Shown here: one piece after another, positions 43,064-58,000 of the stretch | Numbering within the stretch: position 1 is the first letter of the stretch | Layout of the letters: every line of letters starts with the position of its first letter | NCBI GenBank assembly: GCA_020091685.1 | Contig: CM034607.1 | Span: forward strand, 25,395,253 to 25,459,252 | From: Lutjanus erythropterus | Taxonomy: Eukaryota; Chordata; Actinopteri; Lutjaniformes; Lutjanidae | Direction: 5' to 3' | DNA length: 64,000 bases | Notes under the pieces: generated by a model | Database searches by the model: none | The model's input: the letters and a program-made list of their open reading frames with translations, nothing else | Told to the model about the DNA's origin: nothing | Program-made: the position numbers and the translations under genes

Positions 43064-46000
43064 GTATGACAACGCGTTAGCTTAGCCGTTAGCCACTGAG
43101 CCGGTTGTTTTAATTTAGCAACACTTGCTGAAAGACTTATTTTCATAGTTCTTGTCATTAAAGCCGGCTTGTGTTAATGATAAGGTGTGCTTAAAGCATT
43201 ATCTTTTTATTTTAATGTGTAATTTCCCCTAGTAGTACAATGAAACTATATTTTAATGAACGTGTGACTGTGCTAGTAAAGATTTAAGCTAACTTAAAGT
43301 TAAAGTAGCTTAGCGGATAAGTAGTTTTCATCCAGTTTTGCACAGTTTGGATATTTTCCGGCTGTAATCGATAATTGTTTGTACAAAATTATTGTCACGT
43401 CTTGCTCAGAGTTGGTCAAATACATAACGCATTTCTGAAAATCAAATTAAAGTTAGCAAGGTTAGCATGAGGTGACCAAGCAGCTTCTGTCAGTGAAAGT
43501 GAAAGTAACTGGTGATTTTCAACTTACTTACTTTGGTAACCAGTAAGTGGCCATTTAAACAATGTATGAATATTCAAGCAAGGCCGTTGCACATTTTTTG
43601 ATTGATCAGATTTTTAAAGATTTTATACTCTTATGGGAGAATGTGTTTTGGTTTCGTTGAAAACCCAAGACATCTTTTTCATAATAAACCTGATAATGAT
43701 GTTGGCAAACTTTTTTGTTCAAAAATGTAAATTTAGCAATGAATGAATGAATTGTTGTTTTTCTGAGAGATGTTATATGTGAACTTCCTACATTGACATA
43801 AATTAACTAAAAGTTTTATCAAGATCCTTAATGTTTTGTCTATGATATACCCCTGGTACTTTTGTTACAGTTCTATTTATATACTGCTTTCTATACACTG
43901 AGTGTGTATTGTGCCCTTGTATTAATAAAACCAAAAACAATAACTTATGAACCCAAGGATAATAATCAAATGTTGTTGTTTGTCTTTCAGACTATGACAA
44001 GATGTTCAAATTAAGTGAGAAGATCTTGCTGCTGTGTGTTGGAGAAGCAGGAGACACAGTACAGTTTGCAGAGTACATCCAGAAGAATGTTCAGCTCTAC
44101 AAAATGAGGAATGGTAAGGGCCATTAAGATGATGATTGTGTGGGAAAAATTCTCCCTTTTCTCCTCAGAAGTCTCCAGTGTAACTCCAAAATGTTTAGTC
44201 ACAAGCTGCGTTTACATGGACAGTAAGTCAACCCCATTCCAACTTAACTGTTTACATGGATGCCAAACGAAAGTGATCCGATGAGATGTGTGTTCACAAG
44301 CAATCTCAGCAGCACACACCTCTGCTGCTGTCTCAAAGCAGGGGGAGAGTGCAGGCTGGCGACTCAAGAATGGTACACTTGGTGCCCCCTCTTCCACTGA
44401 AGTGTTCAACTATCATTTTCTAAAGAGCAGTTGTATGAGCCACAAAACAGACAGTTTTGTTTTGCCACTGTCACGGTTCTGTCACTCATGGAAACTCAAT
44501 CAGCTCACCGAATGGTACCTCTGTGTGAGATAAATATGCACAGAAAGAAAGTATTTTTAGATAAATAAAATCAGAATATGTGTTTACATTGTTATTAGGC
44601 ACTGACATTTTCCTATTGAATAGATTATCAAAAGTTTTCCCCTCCTCTCTCAAACTGATTGAAAACTACTTTCAAACACACCAGTGTCCTTCGATTGAGT
44701 TGTTATGTGAGGTTTTTATTCTGATTGTGCCATTATTCCAATTTTTTGTGGAATATTAAAGTCCATATAAATGCAGCTATTGGCAATGATGTCATCTTGG
44801 AAGGCTAACTGTATTTGCTGAAGATGAACACATCGAAAACTTTGTTTTGTTTTGTTTTTCGTCTCACTACTTCAGGTTATGAACTCAGTCCAGCAGCAGC
44901 AGCAAACTTCACGCGAAAGAACCTTGCAGAATACCTTCGGAGCAGGGTAACTATCATGATGCACACTGAATCCTAATCCTTCCACAACACATTCGACAAC
45001 AGAATGCATGTTTTACTCATCAACTCTGAGTAGCCTGTTAAGCAATATGAGCTCTTTGTAGTTTTATCAAGGGAAATATCCTTGAGTGTCTCCACTAACA
45101 GAGTAACAAACCACCATGGTGGGAACAGTGAATTTACACATCATAACTGCCAGTAATTTTGTTTAATTAAGTTAAAAGATAATGGGTCAAACTATGAGCT
45201 GACAAATTCAGATCAGTGGCGTATGACAGCACACCTCAGACCTTCCAGGCTGTAGCATCCAGCTTGCAGATCATTTTTTATGTTCACAAGGAGAATGGTT
45301 TGTGAGGTTCATAGCCTGATATGTTTCATTTTGACTTTTCAAATAGAGTAGCTTTAACAAAAGACTAAACAATCAAGCTGCTAAAGCATAAAAAGATCAC
45401 ATAACAAAGTATATAAAGCCTTTTCTTAGAATTGTATGTACTTTTTGAGCTTGTATTAGTGGACACATCCATTAGAACTATATTTCCTTTTTTATTTGTT
45501 GGAAATTGTCATTTCAAATCATTTATTCCTGTTGGCACTGGCCTTATCTAAATGCTATGGTCTTTTATTCTCAGCCATCAGCATACCATAAAGCAGTGAT
45601 AGTAACCATTACTTTGTGAGAATTGTTTCTCATGCCCTGGGAAAATAGTCTGTTTTTTAGTGAACGGTTTGATGAGAGATGTGACTATAATCATAACCAG
45701 TAATGGTTTGAGTTGAGGATCACATTTTCTTGTATGAGCCTCACTATCAAGACATAAAGAGATGATGTCTTTTTGTGGGTCAGCTTTATAAAGTTTGCTC
45801 CACTCTTGGTCCACATACCAGAAATCCAACAAAGTTATAATATTGAGATTTTGATTAAGGAAATACTATAAGCTCTGTGTTTTATGTTCAGTTGATCTGG
45901 ATGTATTTATTTAATAAGATAAACTGCAGAAAGAATTCTAATTCCAGCCCTGCTGTATATCTTTCTATATTGAGTTTACAAAAGTGTTGGGAAAAGAAAA

Positions 46001-49000
46001 GAATAAGAAGAAAGCACCAGGGTTTTTGTTTCCCCTTGTTTAGACAGAGGGAGGGATGGAGGGAGGGGGACAGCACATCTGCCCTTCACCTGACTTTTTA
46101 ATGTGTGTGACACACAGTTATAACTGTGGAATTGTCACACACTTTTTAGTCAAACAAAACACACAGAGTAGGATACAACAGTTTTAACAGCGTTTGACCT
46201 CTTAAATCAGTTGCAATACCTGTGCTGAAGTAATTATCTGTTACTAAATTAATTTCATAAATATAGGCTGTACACGTCTTGTCAATTATACTGTCACCTC
46301 CTGAATAGATTTGACAATCAGCAAATTGATTTATTAGCAGTTTAGCTTTTGAAATGGTGCTAAAATCACATCATCCATCATAAAATCCTGTGGTTGGTTT
46401 GTTGGCTTTCACACCACAAATTAACCACACTGAGACCTACCTTTCCAGGCGGACTTGGTCCAGTTCTTTGGTCTGCACCAAGTTTTGACTGACAGCCCGA
46501 ACAAACCACACTAAACACGCAAATGGACCACAGTCCATTTTGACCGGACCAAATGAGGCAGGTGTGAAAACACCTTATGTCTTTGTTGTTATTTGATAAC
46601 TGCTTAAACATGGGACAGTATGTACAGGGGCAAGTAATAATTGACTTCGGGCAAATAGATCACTGACCCACTTGCTTGATGGGGCAAGTGGAAAAAAAAC
46701 ACATTAACCACCATGAACATTGATTTTGGCCATCAGACTACCTTATAACCTACATACGTTGCTCAGACTTTCCACTAGCCAAACGGGTTTTTAAGATGGA
46801 GGGAGAGAGCGATTATAGTTAAACATGTAAACAACAAACAAACACATTTAATGGAAATCAACTTTATTACAGCAACTTCACCAAAATAGACGACCAGCAA
46901 ATCAGTTGTAACACATTTAATTTTAGCTCAATTTCTTGTACTACACTGTGATATATATGACCTGACCTGCTCCATCCTTTATGCTTCTAGTGTGCTCTGT
47001 TTTTACCCGTGTGCTCAAACTTTTCAAACTCATAGCAAAGATTTTCAACACCCGTATCTTTGTATATTCTCTTGGTAGCTAATTAATCCCCTGTACCAGT
47101 GGTCACCCTCTGAATTAAGCATATTCATTGTGGAGTAATGAGTGAACATACCTATAAATATTTTAATTTCTATTTTAACTTAATTACATTCCGCTGTTAG
47201 CATTTGCAATCTCATTTTGCTTTAGGGAATAAATGATAGAATCACAAATTAATTCCCATAAGTTAAAGTAATACTCACTTCAAATGGCAGGGACAGTCAC
47301 CATATGTGTTAGGTTTACTCAACCGTATCAAAAATGCATTTTAAATTCTGCTTGAAATGGTTCAGGTTTTTTTTTTTGCTAAAACAACAAATTAAAACTC
47401 TTAAACCCAGTAGAGGGCAATGTCTTGATGGCGTGACACTTCTGTGATGTAGCTGATGCTCTGAGGTTCAGGTGGGAATTAAGTCTCACTTGCAATTATA
47501 CTTGTGTTTGTGTCATTATCAGCTCGAGACATCTTTACTGGACTTGATGATGCATTTTGACAGAGCCAGGTACATTTGGCTCAGGTGTTGTCATGAAGTC
47601 TCAGAGGGAGAAGCCTCCGTCGTCATTCACAACAAGCTGACAAATGTACCTGGCTCTGTCAAAATGCATCAACTGGTTCAGCTCAGATGTGTCAAGCTGA
47701 TAACGACACAAACACAAGTTTAACTGCAGGTGATTCCCACCTGAACTTCAGAGTAACACTACATCACCCCAGTTGCACGATTGTTCTAGGTATATTATCA
47801 AAGTGCCACGATTTTCCTTTTCCTTCAGTACCAAAATTATGACCCAACAAAACAGTCAAAACATGCAAAGGTGCAGATTTTTTCCTCATTACTTTAGTAA
47901 GATTGGGCTCACAACCAGGCAAGTTAACCACATCTGTCTGCATGTTTGTGAGCTGCCTTGTTTATTCATGCTGAACACGTCTTAAAGTGCAGAGTTTTTG
48001 AAATTATTATGTGTGTCCTTGAGGCCTTGCAGAGACCTGAGAGCCCCACAGAAGCAAAATACACTTTTAAATCAGGCAATACAGAGGAAGGCAACTAGAT
48101 TTAGATGTATTTATACTAAAACAAGCTTGGAGACATACTGCACTCCCTGAATTAAGTTCTTGTTTACATATTTATTAGTTACACTGTACACTGTACTTAC
48201 TCTACACTTGAATGTTGACTGGTGAAGTTTTTAAGGTCAGCTTAGTTTCAATTGCAAGACTGACTATTGAATTTAATATGTAGCAATCATTATGTACCAG
48301 TTTGCCAACTTAGTTTAGGGACCAGTGTTCTCTTTTTTTCATTTAACAAAGTCAAGTATATTTTATTTATGTAGCCTAAAATGACAAATTTGCCTCAATT
48401 CACTTTACACTCTGCACAGTAGTAGAGAGAAAACCCCAGAAACCCTTTAACAGGAACATGCTGAAGTACTCAACGCATCAGTGTTAAAGAACTTTGACTA
48501 ATTAAAATATAATCTAAAGCGAGAAAAACAGGAAATCTGATCAAAGAATAAAACATCTTATAATCTGAGTAGGGCTGTGCAATATGACCAGAATCTCATG
48601 GAAATAACTTACTTAAATGGCGGGAAGGTTCTGTAATCTGTATATGCTTGAACACTGTCACACCTACTACTATGGCAAGACTACTGCCAATAGTTTTATA
48701 TATTAAAGTAACTACAAGGAACTTACATAATTTGTTGATTTTGGAGTCTCCTGGGAACAAAAGCGGTAATGTCTCCTCTGCCATAATCACAAAATATAAT
48801 GTAAAAAAATGAAATTATAGAAATGAAAATCTGCTCCCGCTTCTTTACAACTGGCTGACGTGCTACTCACTGTGAGTCTGTGTGGGGAAAGTGTGAACAC
48901 AGGTTTGTTTTATCTGATTTCAAGAAGAATCCGTCCCAGTGGCCTTGATTGCTTATAAAAGTCATATAGAGGTATCGGTTATAAACTGAATTTCATAGCC

Positions 49001-52000
49001 AGTTAAAACTCCTTGTAGTAGCTTTAATCAATTGTCTGGTTTCTGAAAATGGCAAATCTCCAAGATGCAAAGATGGTGTTTTCAAATAGCGTGTTTTATC
49101 TGACCAACAGTCCTAAATCGAAAGATGTCCAATTTGATATCACAAACAGGATAATTTGACATTTCTGCTTAAAAATGACATAAAACCATAAACCCATTAT
49201 CACATCCCAACAGTTTTCTTTTTGGCCAATGAGATAATCAACTAACTGTTTCAGCCCTACATCTTTTACATCAGTTTTAACTTGTAATACACAGTGGCAT
49301 GTGTTTTTAGATGTAACACTTTTCTCTAGTCACTTCTGCTTCTCGTATGTGTGCGTTTGTGTCTCTTGCACTAATTTGTTAAGAGCGGTGCAGCCGCTGC
49401 CTGTCACAATAGCAGAAGGGTGAAAATAATTACAAAAAACAATTAGTGTGGCAGAGAAGGGAATGTGGGACACATCGAACGGGGGATAGGGGTAGAGCAG
49501 GAGCAGGAGGAGGAGGAGGAGCGGGGGTCCCAGGAGGAAACAAGCGGGCCCAGTAGACAACACCACACAGACTGGAGTGTGAGAACGAGTAGGAGTCAAC
49601 ATACACACAAATACAATATGCATGCAGGCACACAGAGGGACCTATAGGATCAGGATCGTTTTTATTCTGTCAAGGTTGTACGTGTTGTGGAGGATAACAT
49701 TTATATTCATGTCTTGCCATAAGCTGCGAGTGTATCGTTATTTTTGTGCCTCACGGTGATGAATTTGGTTTTATGAGTGCAGGATTTACTAATGCTGCGT
49801 TCTCAGGAGTGCTCAGAAACTGAAGCAATAGCAGTTTCTCCTCTGCATCCCACACCTTCCTCAAGCTATGCTCTTCTCACATTCATCAACCTCCAGAGTA
49901 CATGGACATTTGCAAATTATGTTGTATAAACAGGTTTTTTATGGTGTTTTTTTTTACCCCCCAGAACATCTTGAGTATGTAGAATATGTAATGTGTGTTG
50001 TCCATTTGAATGTGAAACTAAGAGAAAGGGTCTGCTCAAGTCTTGAATGGTTTGATATCAAGCAGAAGTAACACTTTTTAACAAATATGCCTGAAAGTTA
50101 GCTGGATATAGATGAATTTGAATTTTGAATAATTATTCTCTTTGAAAAAGTACAATACTACAAGTACAATTACTCTCAGACTTTAGGGCTGCAGTTAATG
50201 GTTAATTATTTTCATAATCGATTAGTCTACATTAATAGATGAATTGTTTGGTGTAGAAAATATCATAAAATAGTAAAACGTAAAAGACGCCCTTCAAAAT
50301 TGCAAAGAGCCCAAGGTGATGTCTTTGAAGTGCTTATTTTTTGTCAGACCGACCCAAAAATATTCAATTAACAGTTGTTAAAAAGTGTGTGTGAGTGAAA
50401 AGCAGCAAATCCTCACATTTGAGTGTGAGTTTCACTAATATTTTTTTTTGCCAATTTGTCCATAAAATTGACTGAAGGGATTTTTAAAGTTGAGCAAAAT
50501 TAATGTTCTGTCGTTTCAGCTCTACATGACTTAAATAATCGAATACTGATCATTCTATCAAATGTTAACTGGAACAGAAATGTATTTTGCTGTACATTGA
50601 GTACAGCAAATTGAAATTAAGGATGTTCGCTTGTCTTTGAAACAATAAAAATAACACCATGGACACAAACGTGGAAACTTATCATTAGAGCAACGTCAAA
50701 GCAGATTTCTAAATGGGCATTATTTGGATAAACTAACCACAATTTTGGAATCACAATAGTTATTTTCTCGCCTGAGGAAATATTAGAAGTTAAAAATGAT
50801 TATATGATTTGTCATATCTGTACCAGAAAAGTAATTGAGCTGCACCATATTGGTCATTTTCAACACATGTTCTTTAACATCATCTAATGTGCGGTGTGTG
50901 TGAAAGAGCCTAAATAATAATTTCATTGTTAAAATTTTATTTTACTTGGAGTTTTATGACCTGTTGTACTTAAGGAAAGTTTTAATGGTCAGCTATTAAA
51001 AAGGAAAAAAAAAGAAATCTTCGTAGTTGGTCAGTAATCAACTAGGATCACTTGAGATTACAATCAATCGAAATGGACAACCTTATTGCAAAAAGTGTGA
51101 TGATAGTCGAAATATTCTCTTCCTCTGTTTGCTGGGGACCAACTAGAACCTAAGGACCCCAGTTTGAAAACCACTGGATGAATAAACTGGTTTTAAATTA
51201 TAATATTTTCTGGGTTTTTTTTACTTCTCCGCGACAGTAAACTGAATATCTTTGGGTTGTGGACAAAACAAGACCTTTGAAGTCATCATCTTGGGCTTTT
51301 GGAAACACAGATCAACACTTTTCACTACTTTCTGACATTTTATGGACCAAACAAATAGATTTCACATTGCATACTCAGTATATTTTTCTGCCTTGAACCC
51401 TCCACACTGAGCAGCTACAGCAACCTCAAAGGGTCAAAACTCAAAATTTGTAGTTTTGTTGTTCAATTTCATATGTGAAGGAGGTTCACTGAAAGCCTGT
51501 TTGTGCTGTGTGCAGCTTTTAGGGGATCTGTTAATTTTTCATTCTTTCATTTATTATTTTTCCATGGCACTATCTTAATGAGCAGGAACAGCAGGCCCTA
51601 AATGTCACAGTTTACTTCAAAAAGTAGTTAATTTATTACTTTTACATGCAGTATAGAGTCCATCCTGCTGAAATAAAACTCAGACTGACTGACATATGAT
51701 GTTTGTTGTTTAAGAAATTAAGAGTCATGATATTCCCGACTCTAGAAGTGTATTATTCAACTTTTTCCTGTGGTCTAGAGTTAAAAAAAGCAAACAAAAA
51801 TCGCAATAAATCCTAATATAGAATTGCAATAGTTAATCACAGTACATATTGAATTGGCACCCATGTGGTGATGGTATCAAATCAGGGGTTAAGTGTAAAG
51901 TTTTCATAAATAAAACGTAGACATAAAAAAACATGTACAACATTAATAAATTCTGATACCACAAGTTGGTTTCTGAGACAGAGATTGAGCCCATTTTTAT

Positions 52001-55000
52001 TGACTAAAACAAAATTTTATGTAGAATCGCTGAAAAGCGCCTGTAGTCCACAATGCTCGATTCTTGTCTGGGGAACAGGCTGCATATGTTGGAATTTATT
52101 TTAATTAATCTGATTAAATCATTGCAGATTAAAGTTTTGCCCAGACAGAAAGGAAAGATAATGATCTGCTTTGGTACATCAGATCTTTTTTTTTCTTTTT
52201 CTATTATCCTTAAATCATTCTCTGAACCCCTCAAAAAAAAAAATCATCACATGGTCCCACTGGCATGTCCAGACCCCTAGGTTAAAAACCACTGGCTGAT
52301 AAATTAATCAGTGGTATATTGTTAATTCTGATGGCCTTATTCCTGCAGGATAAATTACAGACGAGTCCTTTAGTCTGAAAGATGTCATACCCCAGTGGCT
52401 GCAGCAGACCTCCGGGAGGTGTAGTTAGCTAAAGTCAGCAGAGCATGTCGGTGCAGAGGAAGCGAAACCCGGCTCACATACGACTGTGCTGCTTACCAGC
52501 CTGCCGTCCAGAAAAACAACTCCGCTAACCTCTGGAGTACTGCATTCACTCAAGCTTTAGAGACGAGACAAAGAGAGAGAGAAAAAAAAAAGAGCGGTAA
52601 GCATAATCACCTGAGGCCTTGACTCTGCTGCATGCATATCAGTAATGATACACATGAAATTCACCACAAAGCAAAACAACAACTGCAAAGTTTTAGGGGC
52701 ATAAAAACTCAGCATCTTCTCTGCTTCTGTTTGTTTTAGCTTCCTGTCTGATGTATGATGTATTTGCCAAAAGTGTGTAAAATAAATACAGATTAAATTG
52801 ATGTTGAATTGACAGGTAGGGTAGTGTGGACGTCAAAAAAGTTTTGCAGGATTGGTAGGTGTAGGAGGCCGAGGTTAAATTAACACAGCCAGACTTAGGG
52901 GAACCAGATGGTTTATAAATATCACATTTGATTTTTTTGTGGAAGATTATGTAGAAGCCTAAAAGCCTTACGGTCATTAGTTTTTTGTATATAGGTGGAT
53001 GTTTGCTCTGCAGTGTGCTGAAGAAGAAGAAGAAGAATCTGTAAAGTTCGAGTTGTTTTATTTTCAGATTTTTCTATAAGTCCACAGCAACAGTTAGCCC
53101 TTCCTGTGCTGCGGTGATCTACAGCTGGCCCCATATGGGTTTGTAAGATATTTTTTAGCACGGGCACACAATGGGCACAAATAATTACTGGCGCCATATT
53201 GCACATGGCTCCCCTGCTCCTGCACAGATGAACAATTAATACAGCAGATTGAGGAGAAATGCCAATAAAGAGAACATGCCCCGGGGCAGGGTGCAAAAAT
53301 AGGGGGAGGCAGAGAGGGAGGGAACGGGGGAGGTGGGAGGAAAGGAAGGAAGGAAGGAGGGGAGTGCTGGAACGTGGAAGAGGAGAGTTTGGGGATGAGT
53401 TTGTGATGATTTTTTACCAGCCTGACCCTAATTTATGTCGTAACTAAAGTTATTTTTTTGCTCAGGATCCCGCACTGCCAACGATTTAAAGGAAAAGTGC
53501 AACATTTTGGGTAATACGCACACAGCACAGAATGAATGTGAGCCTTTAAGTTGGTTTCCACAGATCAGAGCATGCCTTAAAGTCTGAGCACGTGTTGTTT
53601 TATGTTAAGCATGTGAAGTAAAATGTAAAAATAGTGATTGCGATGCTAATTTCCGTGCGTTAATGAGAATTCCCATTGTGTCTTAGCATCGAGCTAAAGG
53701 ACTAAGTGCTTGTCATTTATGTATATGTAAAAAAAAATAAAGCAGGAACTGTCAAAACAAGAATCCCAATAGTTAAGAGAATCAACTTTCCCCCCCCCAC
53801 CCCTCCCACCCCAGCAGTTTTGCTAAGCGGCTGCTGACTCCAGCTACAGTTTTAATTCACAGATATAAGTATTGATCTCATCTCTTCTAACTCTTGGCAA
53901 GAATGAAAATAACAAAATATCAAAACCAGGTGGAGCAGGTTTGTATCTGCTGAATGGCAACTGTGTACAGGTGAAGCTTTTGTTTCGTGGCACAACGGTC
54001 GCCTTGTTTGGCTGAGAGCGAGTCGCAGCGGGGAGGGGAGGGGGGGGGTAAAAACATATGTGTATTGTTTGCATGTGAACCTTGGTGTGAGTTCAGGTGG
54101 CTGGGTTAACAAGGTGCCTGGTTCCCTCCGAGGTGACATGGGAAGGGAAGGTTATTTTGATGCCAAGTCCATATTATTGTTACATTGTAACCAGTGAGAC
54201 AGGTGTCTGGTGGGTGGGGGTGACGCCACTGGGGCGTTCGCAAGCTCACGGAGGAGTTGAAGCGTGCACACACACACACACAAACACACACAATAAGATT
54301 TTCACCCTGAGATTCACGCCCGTTATGCACACTCACAAGCACACTGTTACTCTTTCTCCTGTGTGTGTGCGCGTTCGTCGTTAACACGCAGACTAAAGCT
54401 GACTCCGCGGGGAGCATAGCGATCATCATTGCCCTTGTGGCAAACGTAGTGCTAACACACAAGTCACAGAAATAAGCAGGTCGGCTGAGAGATAAATTGA
54501 AATGAGACGGCAGGTGTGTAGATCACAACTCGCCTGGCGTCCTGTGAATCATGTTTGCCTCGCCGCACAACGGAGAATGTAAAATTGCAGTTTTCTTGTT
54601 GCATTTTAATCAGAAACGCTGCACTGGTTCTACCTCCATCAAGAAATTTAGGCCATAAGTTGTTTTGAAAACCCAAAAAATTGTCTGGCTTTAAAGGGAT
54701 TTTTTTTTAAATGGGGGAACAGTGGCTCGCAACAACGAAGAGAGAAAATTAGTGTTTTGGAGGAAGAGAAGGGAGAAGAGGCTGCGAGCGTAAAAGATGT
54801 AATTTAAAAAGAGAGACGGGGTGGGGGGGGGGAGGAAGGGGCAAGAGAAACGACTTTAGAAGTTTTTAATGAGCCCTGGCGCTACTCCAGGGCACAGGGT
54901 GAAGGCGGCGGAGAGGGGAGGAGGGAGGGAGTTGAAGAAGGGATGAAGAGGGAGGGCGCGATGCAGGGAGCAACAGGGGTGCTGACTCCCAGCAGATGTC

Positions 55001-58000
55001 ACACTGCCAATGACATCCTGATCCCCCCCACCCCCCCAACTCATACGCCCACTCAAAAACACACTCACCTCCTCTGTCCTGTGATGACCTTTCACCTTTC
55101 CTCTCCCTCCGTCACTCTCCAGCAACCCCTCCCCGCGCTCCCTCAGCGCTTGATTATGCTGTGTTAATGTTGCTGCTGTGTGTGTCGCTCCACGTCTCTG
55201 CCAAGGTGAAAAATCAAAGTCTATAATTAGGGATAAGTTGAGGAGGAGAAGTTGTACTTTTCAAGCTTTATCCTGTGAATGGGTTGATGAAAGTATTTCA
55301 AGTGAGATGAAGTACAGTCAGTCAGTGGCACAAGCTGATGCCAAAGTTGGCACCTCTAATTGGAGACAAGTAGTGACTATTTGACTGCAGAAATCACCTC
55401 AAAGTATCGATACGTTTTCAACGCTGCCTGTTTTAAAACAATACAACACTCACTACAACACTATCACAGCCATGAAAATGATTACCTAAGTGCTCATTTA
55501 AGAGCTTGCATCAAAACTAGACAGTGTTCAGTGATTTTTTTCTGTACCGGCACTGAGTGTAGTGATCTAAGAAAATATTGATACACTTGAGTATCGCGTT
55601 ATTATGTTTTATGATACTGTATTGATTCTCAAAAACACTTCATTGTGATATCTTGATTAGGGATGCTCATGATAAGTCATTAATCATCCATAATAATTTA
55701 ACTGATTATAAACGTATCCATAATTGGGTGGTATAAAAGTGGCAGTAATTGTGCCTTATTTGACATTGTTTTGTCTGTCCGAGCCATTTGTTCACTTCAA
55801 CTTTGCAACCCTAATAGTGATACACAAAAGCAAAGGATCATGGTCACGGTTCACTTTGTGTTGAGTTTAGACCAACCAGATAGCAGTGTCACAGTGTCGA
55901 TATCACTGCTCTAATGGCATAAAAAAGTCATATTTTGTCCCAGATTTTATGCATATAGTTGTATGTTCTTTATACTATGACAGTTTTCCTCAAATTAAAT
56001 AAACAATAACAATATATCACCTTGCTGGTATTGCAATATATCACAGTATATTGAATTGTAACCCCTGTATCATGATATGCATCTTAGCCCCAGATTCTCT
56101 TCAATACGCAGCACTTACTGTGTGCAGGTTATTATTGTATTTTGCTGTTCTATACTAGTTTTGTATCAAAGTTTAAAATTCTGGTATTGTGACAACCCTA
56201 ATATAACATATTAGAAATCTTATTTGGCATCTAACTCCACATACAGGATGTGCAGCTCCAGTAAGTTATCATAGACTATTTAATGTTTCACCACAACGAT
56301 CACAGTAGAATCACTGTGTTAAAGTTACCAAGAACATCGTAATCAACTAGGATTGTGTGCATGAATGTGATTGGCCAACTAAGCACCTGGACCCTCATTA
56401 AAGTCATTTAAGTCAGTCCGAACACAGCTAGAGACTTAAAGTTTTTAACAGAAGGCCAGGCATTTAGGAGGTGAGCTTCTAATGAAAGTTAGCGTTAAGC
56501 TTGCTAGCAACGAACGTGCAAACAGACTGAATGTTTGTGTTCAGCTCAGCTCACCAGCTCTTACTGTTATTTCCCTCCAGTTCTCTCTCTTATTTCCTCT
56601 AGTCTCTGTATGGTTATGAAGTATTTTCATAAGCCCTAAGGCTATTGAATATTTTCTATTTTTTTTGCTCAGGTTGAAACTTTTTTAACTATCTATTCTA
56701 TATTGTATGTAACTGCGGCACGCTGACAATTTGCTTCATTTTAAGTGTGAACACACCTTTCGGTGAAGATGCGCTCTAAGTGAACAAATCAGCAATTCGC
56801 TCATGGCCTCAGGCACTCGCTAGCTAATGAGTAGCTTTCTTGTTAGCAGCATTGTGTAAAATGTTTTCCAATGATTTATGTAACTTTGTGACAAGCAGCA
56901 CTTTGTTTTTGATTATATGTGTAATCTTGGAGACGAGAGTCAAATAAGCTTTTCCATCCTGAATCACTTTTTCAGTCTTTTTTTTTTTTATTAGGAAATC
57001 GTCATTGGGCCTTCAGTGAAATTTCACCCTCTTTTGCATAAAGTTAAATCGTTTTATCCCACAATGTTACTCATGTCTCATAGAAAACAAACGGGGACAA
57101 ATTCTGCCTCATCCTTAACAGAATGCTCCAAAAATCAGCTGTGTTGAGATGTGGGGCAGTGAAGTCTACAGCAAATGATTAATTTTATTTTCATGCTCAT
57201 CAAACTATTTTGGTGACCCCTTGCATTCCCGTGTGTCTACACGCGGCCATTCATGTTTTTCATTTAATTATTTTTCTATTATTAAATATAAACTTTTCAC
57301 TCTTTTAAACTTTTTGCAGCATTTTTCAATTGGTCAGCACCATGCAGGCATTTGAAATTAAAGTAAATTTCATCTGCTTTATTTGTGAAACCTCTCTCTG
57401 TACGGCATGTTGCACATGATGTGATAATTTAGACTGAATTTAGAGGAAATTGGCAGAAGAAATTATGAATGAGTGCTTGTTTCCCTCAACTACCATTATG
57501 CAGTTATTTGGAGTTGGTTCATCAAGATAAGCAGTTGGTGGGGCCAATTCTGCAACCAGAGAACCGTCATATCATTGCACTGCATTACATAACAAAATTA
57601 TGTAATTAAAACAGCGTCAGTCGAATCTTAAACTGTGAAAATATGGAAATATGACATTTCTGTTCAGAACTTATTTAGAAAAAGTGTTTTCTTCTCCCAG
57701 TGAGCACATGAACTCTTTTTCAAAAAAAAGGCTACAACCACCTCAAGCAAGCATGGAGAATTTTTATGGAGTTGAAATTTTGCTGTTTCCATTAACCTTT
57801 TTTAAAGCACATAAACACAGCTAATGTGTCGGTGCTTTTCTGTTTTTTAAAAAAACGGGTTATGAACCCACGTCTGGTGATTGAATAATGGTAAAATTAC
57901 ATTTAATTAGCGTACATCACCAGACTAACATCCTGTAAAAACATTTATTGATGTGAATATTAACCCTCATCTTTCTCCCTCCTATCGGTATCCAGACTCC

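Larger units (their letters stand above)
44947..57995. other. psmb2 intron 3 (about 13 kb)
   Basis: More than two thirds of the gene. It holds dispersed repeats, a foldback hairpin, microsatellites and two unique-looking blocks, but no open frame with protein character. The blocks are at about 49385-49480 (GAAAATAATTACAAAAAAC and ACAATTAGTGTGG) and 53100-53290 (CCCCATATGGGTTTG, GGCGCCATATTGCACATGGC). They might be regulatory. No nested gene was found. Confidence 0.85.

Noticed and set aside
47472..47723. 83-codon frame in psmb2 intron 3
   Set aside because: It runs through both arms of the long inverted repeat, so its peptide is a by-product of the hairpin.
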